From Kiloniellales bacterium (GTDB lineage Bacteria > Pseudomonadota > Alphaproteobacteria > Kiloniellales > JAKSDN01): DNA of 45,369 bases. The notes under the pieces are model-generated. The model was not told where the DNA came from. It saw only the letters and a list, made by a program, of their open reading frames with translations, and ran no database searches. Location: positions 1-45,369 of the forward strand of contig JANQLT010000183.1 of assembly GCA_028280455.1 (NCBI GenBank), given 5' to 3'. Below, in pieces: positions 44,496 to 45,369 of this stretch; positions within the stretch are counted from its first letter, which is position 1, and each line of letters begins with the position of its first letter. The position numbers and the translations under genes are program-made.

Positions 44496-44894
44496 ATGAC
44501 GGGTCTTAGCGAGCGCGTCATGGACGAGAACGAGCTTCGCGATCTCTTCATGGAGAGCGCGAAGGCGTCGATCGACGAGCTGAAGGCGACCTACCGGAGC
44601 CTGCGCGAGCAGCCGGAGGATCCCGCCGCCCGGCTCAAGTCGATGGCCGAGACGGTTCACGTTCTCAAGGGCCAGGGCAGCAGCTTCGGCTTTCCGCTGA
44701 TCACCAAGATCGGCAAGACCTTCATGTCGCTGCTCAAGGGACGCGAGAGCGCCGACGAGGCCGCCCTGCAGCTCATCGAGATCCACGTCGATGCCCTGGC
44801 ACTGGTGATCGACCAGCTCATCGAGGGCGACGGCGGCGAGCTCGGCGCCACCCTAGTCGCCCGCCTCGAAACAAAGGTCGAGGCGCTGGCCTGA
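44496..44894 (+). CDS. Single-domain histidine phosphotransfer (Hpt) protein
   Basis: A 132-residue helical protein. ETVHVLKGQGSSFGFPLI is the Hpt motif, with His55 as the phospho-acceptor and the following K-G and F-G of the family. The first ~20 residues may be shorter if the ATG at 44520 is used. Such proteins relay phosphate from hybrid kinases to response regulators. The window's only hybrid kinase (29596-31653) lacks an Hpt domain, so the two could be partners, though nothing physically links them. Confidence 0.75.
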   Translation: MTGLSERVMDENELRDLFMESAKASIDELKATYRSLREQPEDPAARLKSMAETVHVLKGQGSSFGFPLITKIGKTFMSLLKGRESADEAALQLIEIHVDALALVIDQLIEGDGGELGATLVARLETKVEALA

Positions 44895-45369
44895 CGGCAG
44901 CTTTGCGCCCTTTCCGATTCCTTGGGTTCAGGGTCTCGTCTAGAGCACTCTGCCAGAGGCAAACGAACTGCCCCCTCACCCGGCTCCGGCTAAGCTCAGC
45001 CTTCGGCTTCGCTAAGCCTCCACGCCCTCTCCCCCGTCGGGCTATCACGTGCACACAAATTCTGGGTGCGCTAGTGATGCGCATTGCAGGTGGTTTGCTG
45101 AGGTGATTCCCTTGCTCGATCTGCTGGAGTCGGGAGGGGGTCATGGAAATCTCGTTTTTGGAGATGTTTTCGAACTGCTTTGGCGATACCCGGCGGGGAA
45201 AAAGGGGGGTCTTCTGGCCGAGCGCTTGGTCGAAACCCAAAGCCCGGTTGTGGGCAAACTCGGCGGCGAGCGGGCCTGCACGGTGGGCTTTGGGCGGTTT
45301 CTTGCCAACGGCTCCGTGATGCCGGAAGAGATCTTCGCGGCCTCGGGCGTGGCTGTGGGCCAACGAGCC
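44895..45369. other. Right-edge region, no gene assigned
   Basis: Bases ~44971-45045 are C-rich repeat-like sequence of the type found between proteobacterial genes (CCTCACCCGGCTCCGGC and CACGCCCTCTCCCCCG). From about 45103 to the end both strands hold open frames: the plus frame reads PLLDLLESGGGHGNLV, the minus frame runs in from the edge. Neither shows a domain I recognise, and codon third positions do not favour either. This may be the end of a gene or mobile element cut by the window edge. Confidence 0.3.

Overview
This is a high-GC bacterial stretch with tightly packed genes, short overlaps (ATGA, GTGA, TGATG) and many GTG/TTG starts. A zwf-edd (Entner-Doudoroff) pair, palindromic REP-type repeats, a FixL-like PAS hybrid kinase, an FNR/FixK-type box and Tat/Rieske/intradiol enzymes all suit an alphaproteobacterium, perhaps of the Rhodospirillales type. 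That placement is inference, because no rRNA or other phylogenetic marker is present. I found no tRNA, rRNA or CRISPR array.

Layout. 1-1.8 kb: start of edd and complete zwf on the minus strand. 1.9-16 kb: a two-armed cluster around a divergent promoter region at 7165-7454. The minus arm encodes a DUF917 (thiohydantoin-desulfurase family) protein, a hydantoinase/oxoprolinase, an MlaF-like ABC ATPase, an Asp/Glu-racemase/arylmalonate-decarboxylase-like enzyme and an SDR. The plus arm encodes an AroM domain fused to a LuxR HTH, a CAP protein, a GFA protein, a stand-alone AroM protein and a complete Dpp-type ABC importer. Read together, this looks like import and breakdown of an unidentified hydantoin- or peptide-like compound, sensed by the AroM-LuxR protein. 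In that protein both AroM-family cysteines seen in the stand-alone protein are serine.

16.05-16.86 kb is a gene-free block of nested inverted repeats. 16.9-25.2 kb: VOC protein/WYL regulator divergent pair, YcaQ-like glycosylase, AraC/LysE divergent pair, a P2-type cation ATPase behind an FNR-like box, and an MFS carrier. 25.3-27.3 kb is a clearly AT-richer two-gene island (SAMHD1-like HD phosphohydrolase plus YwgA-like protein), probably acquired. 27.4-36.3 kb: acetoacetyl-CoA synthetase, FixL-like hybrid kinase, two tandem EamA transporters, YkvA-type protein, Rieske oxygenase and a 3-hydroxyacyl-CoA-dehydrogenase-like SDR. 36.3-43.4 kb: zincin, then a mostly minus-strand housekeeping run (UDG, class III sirtuin, ThpR, aldo/keto reductase, FIST, GDSL esterase, MFS, a small exported protein). 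43.6-44.9 kb: Tat-exported intradiol dioxygenase and a single-domain Hpt protein. The last ~470 bases hold repeat-like sequence and an open frame I cannot assign.

The best candidates for undescribed biology are the AroM-LuxR/hydantoin/Dpp cluster and the HD-YwgA island.
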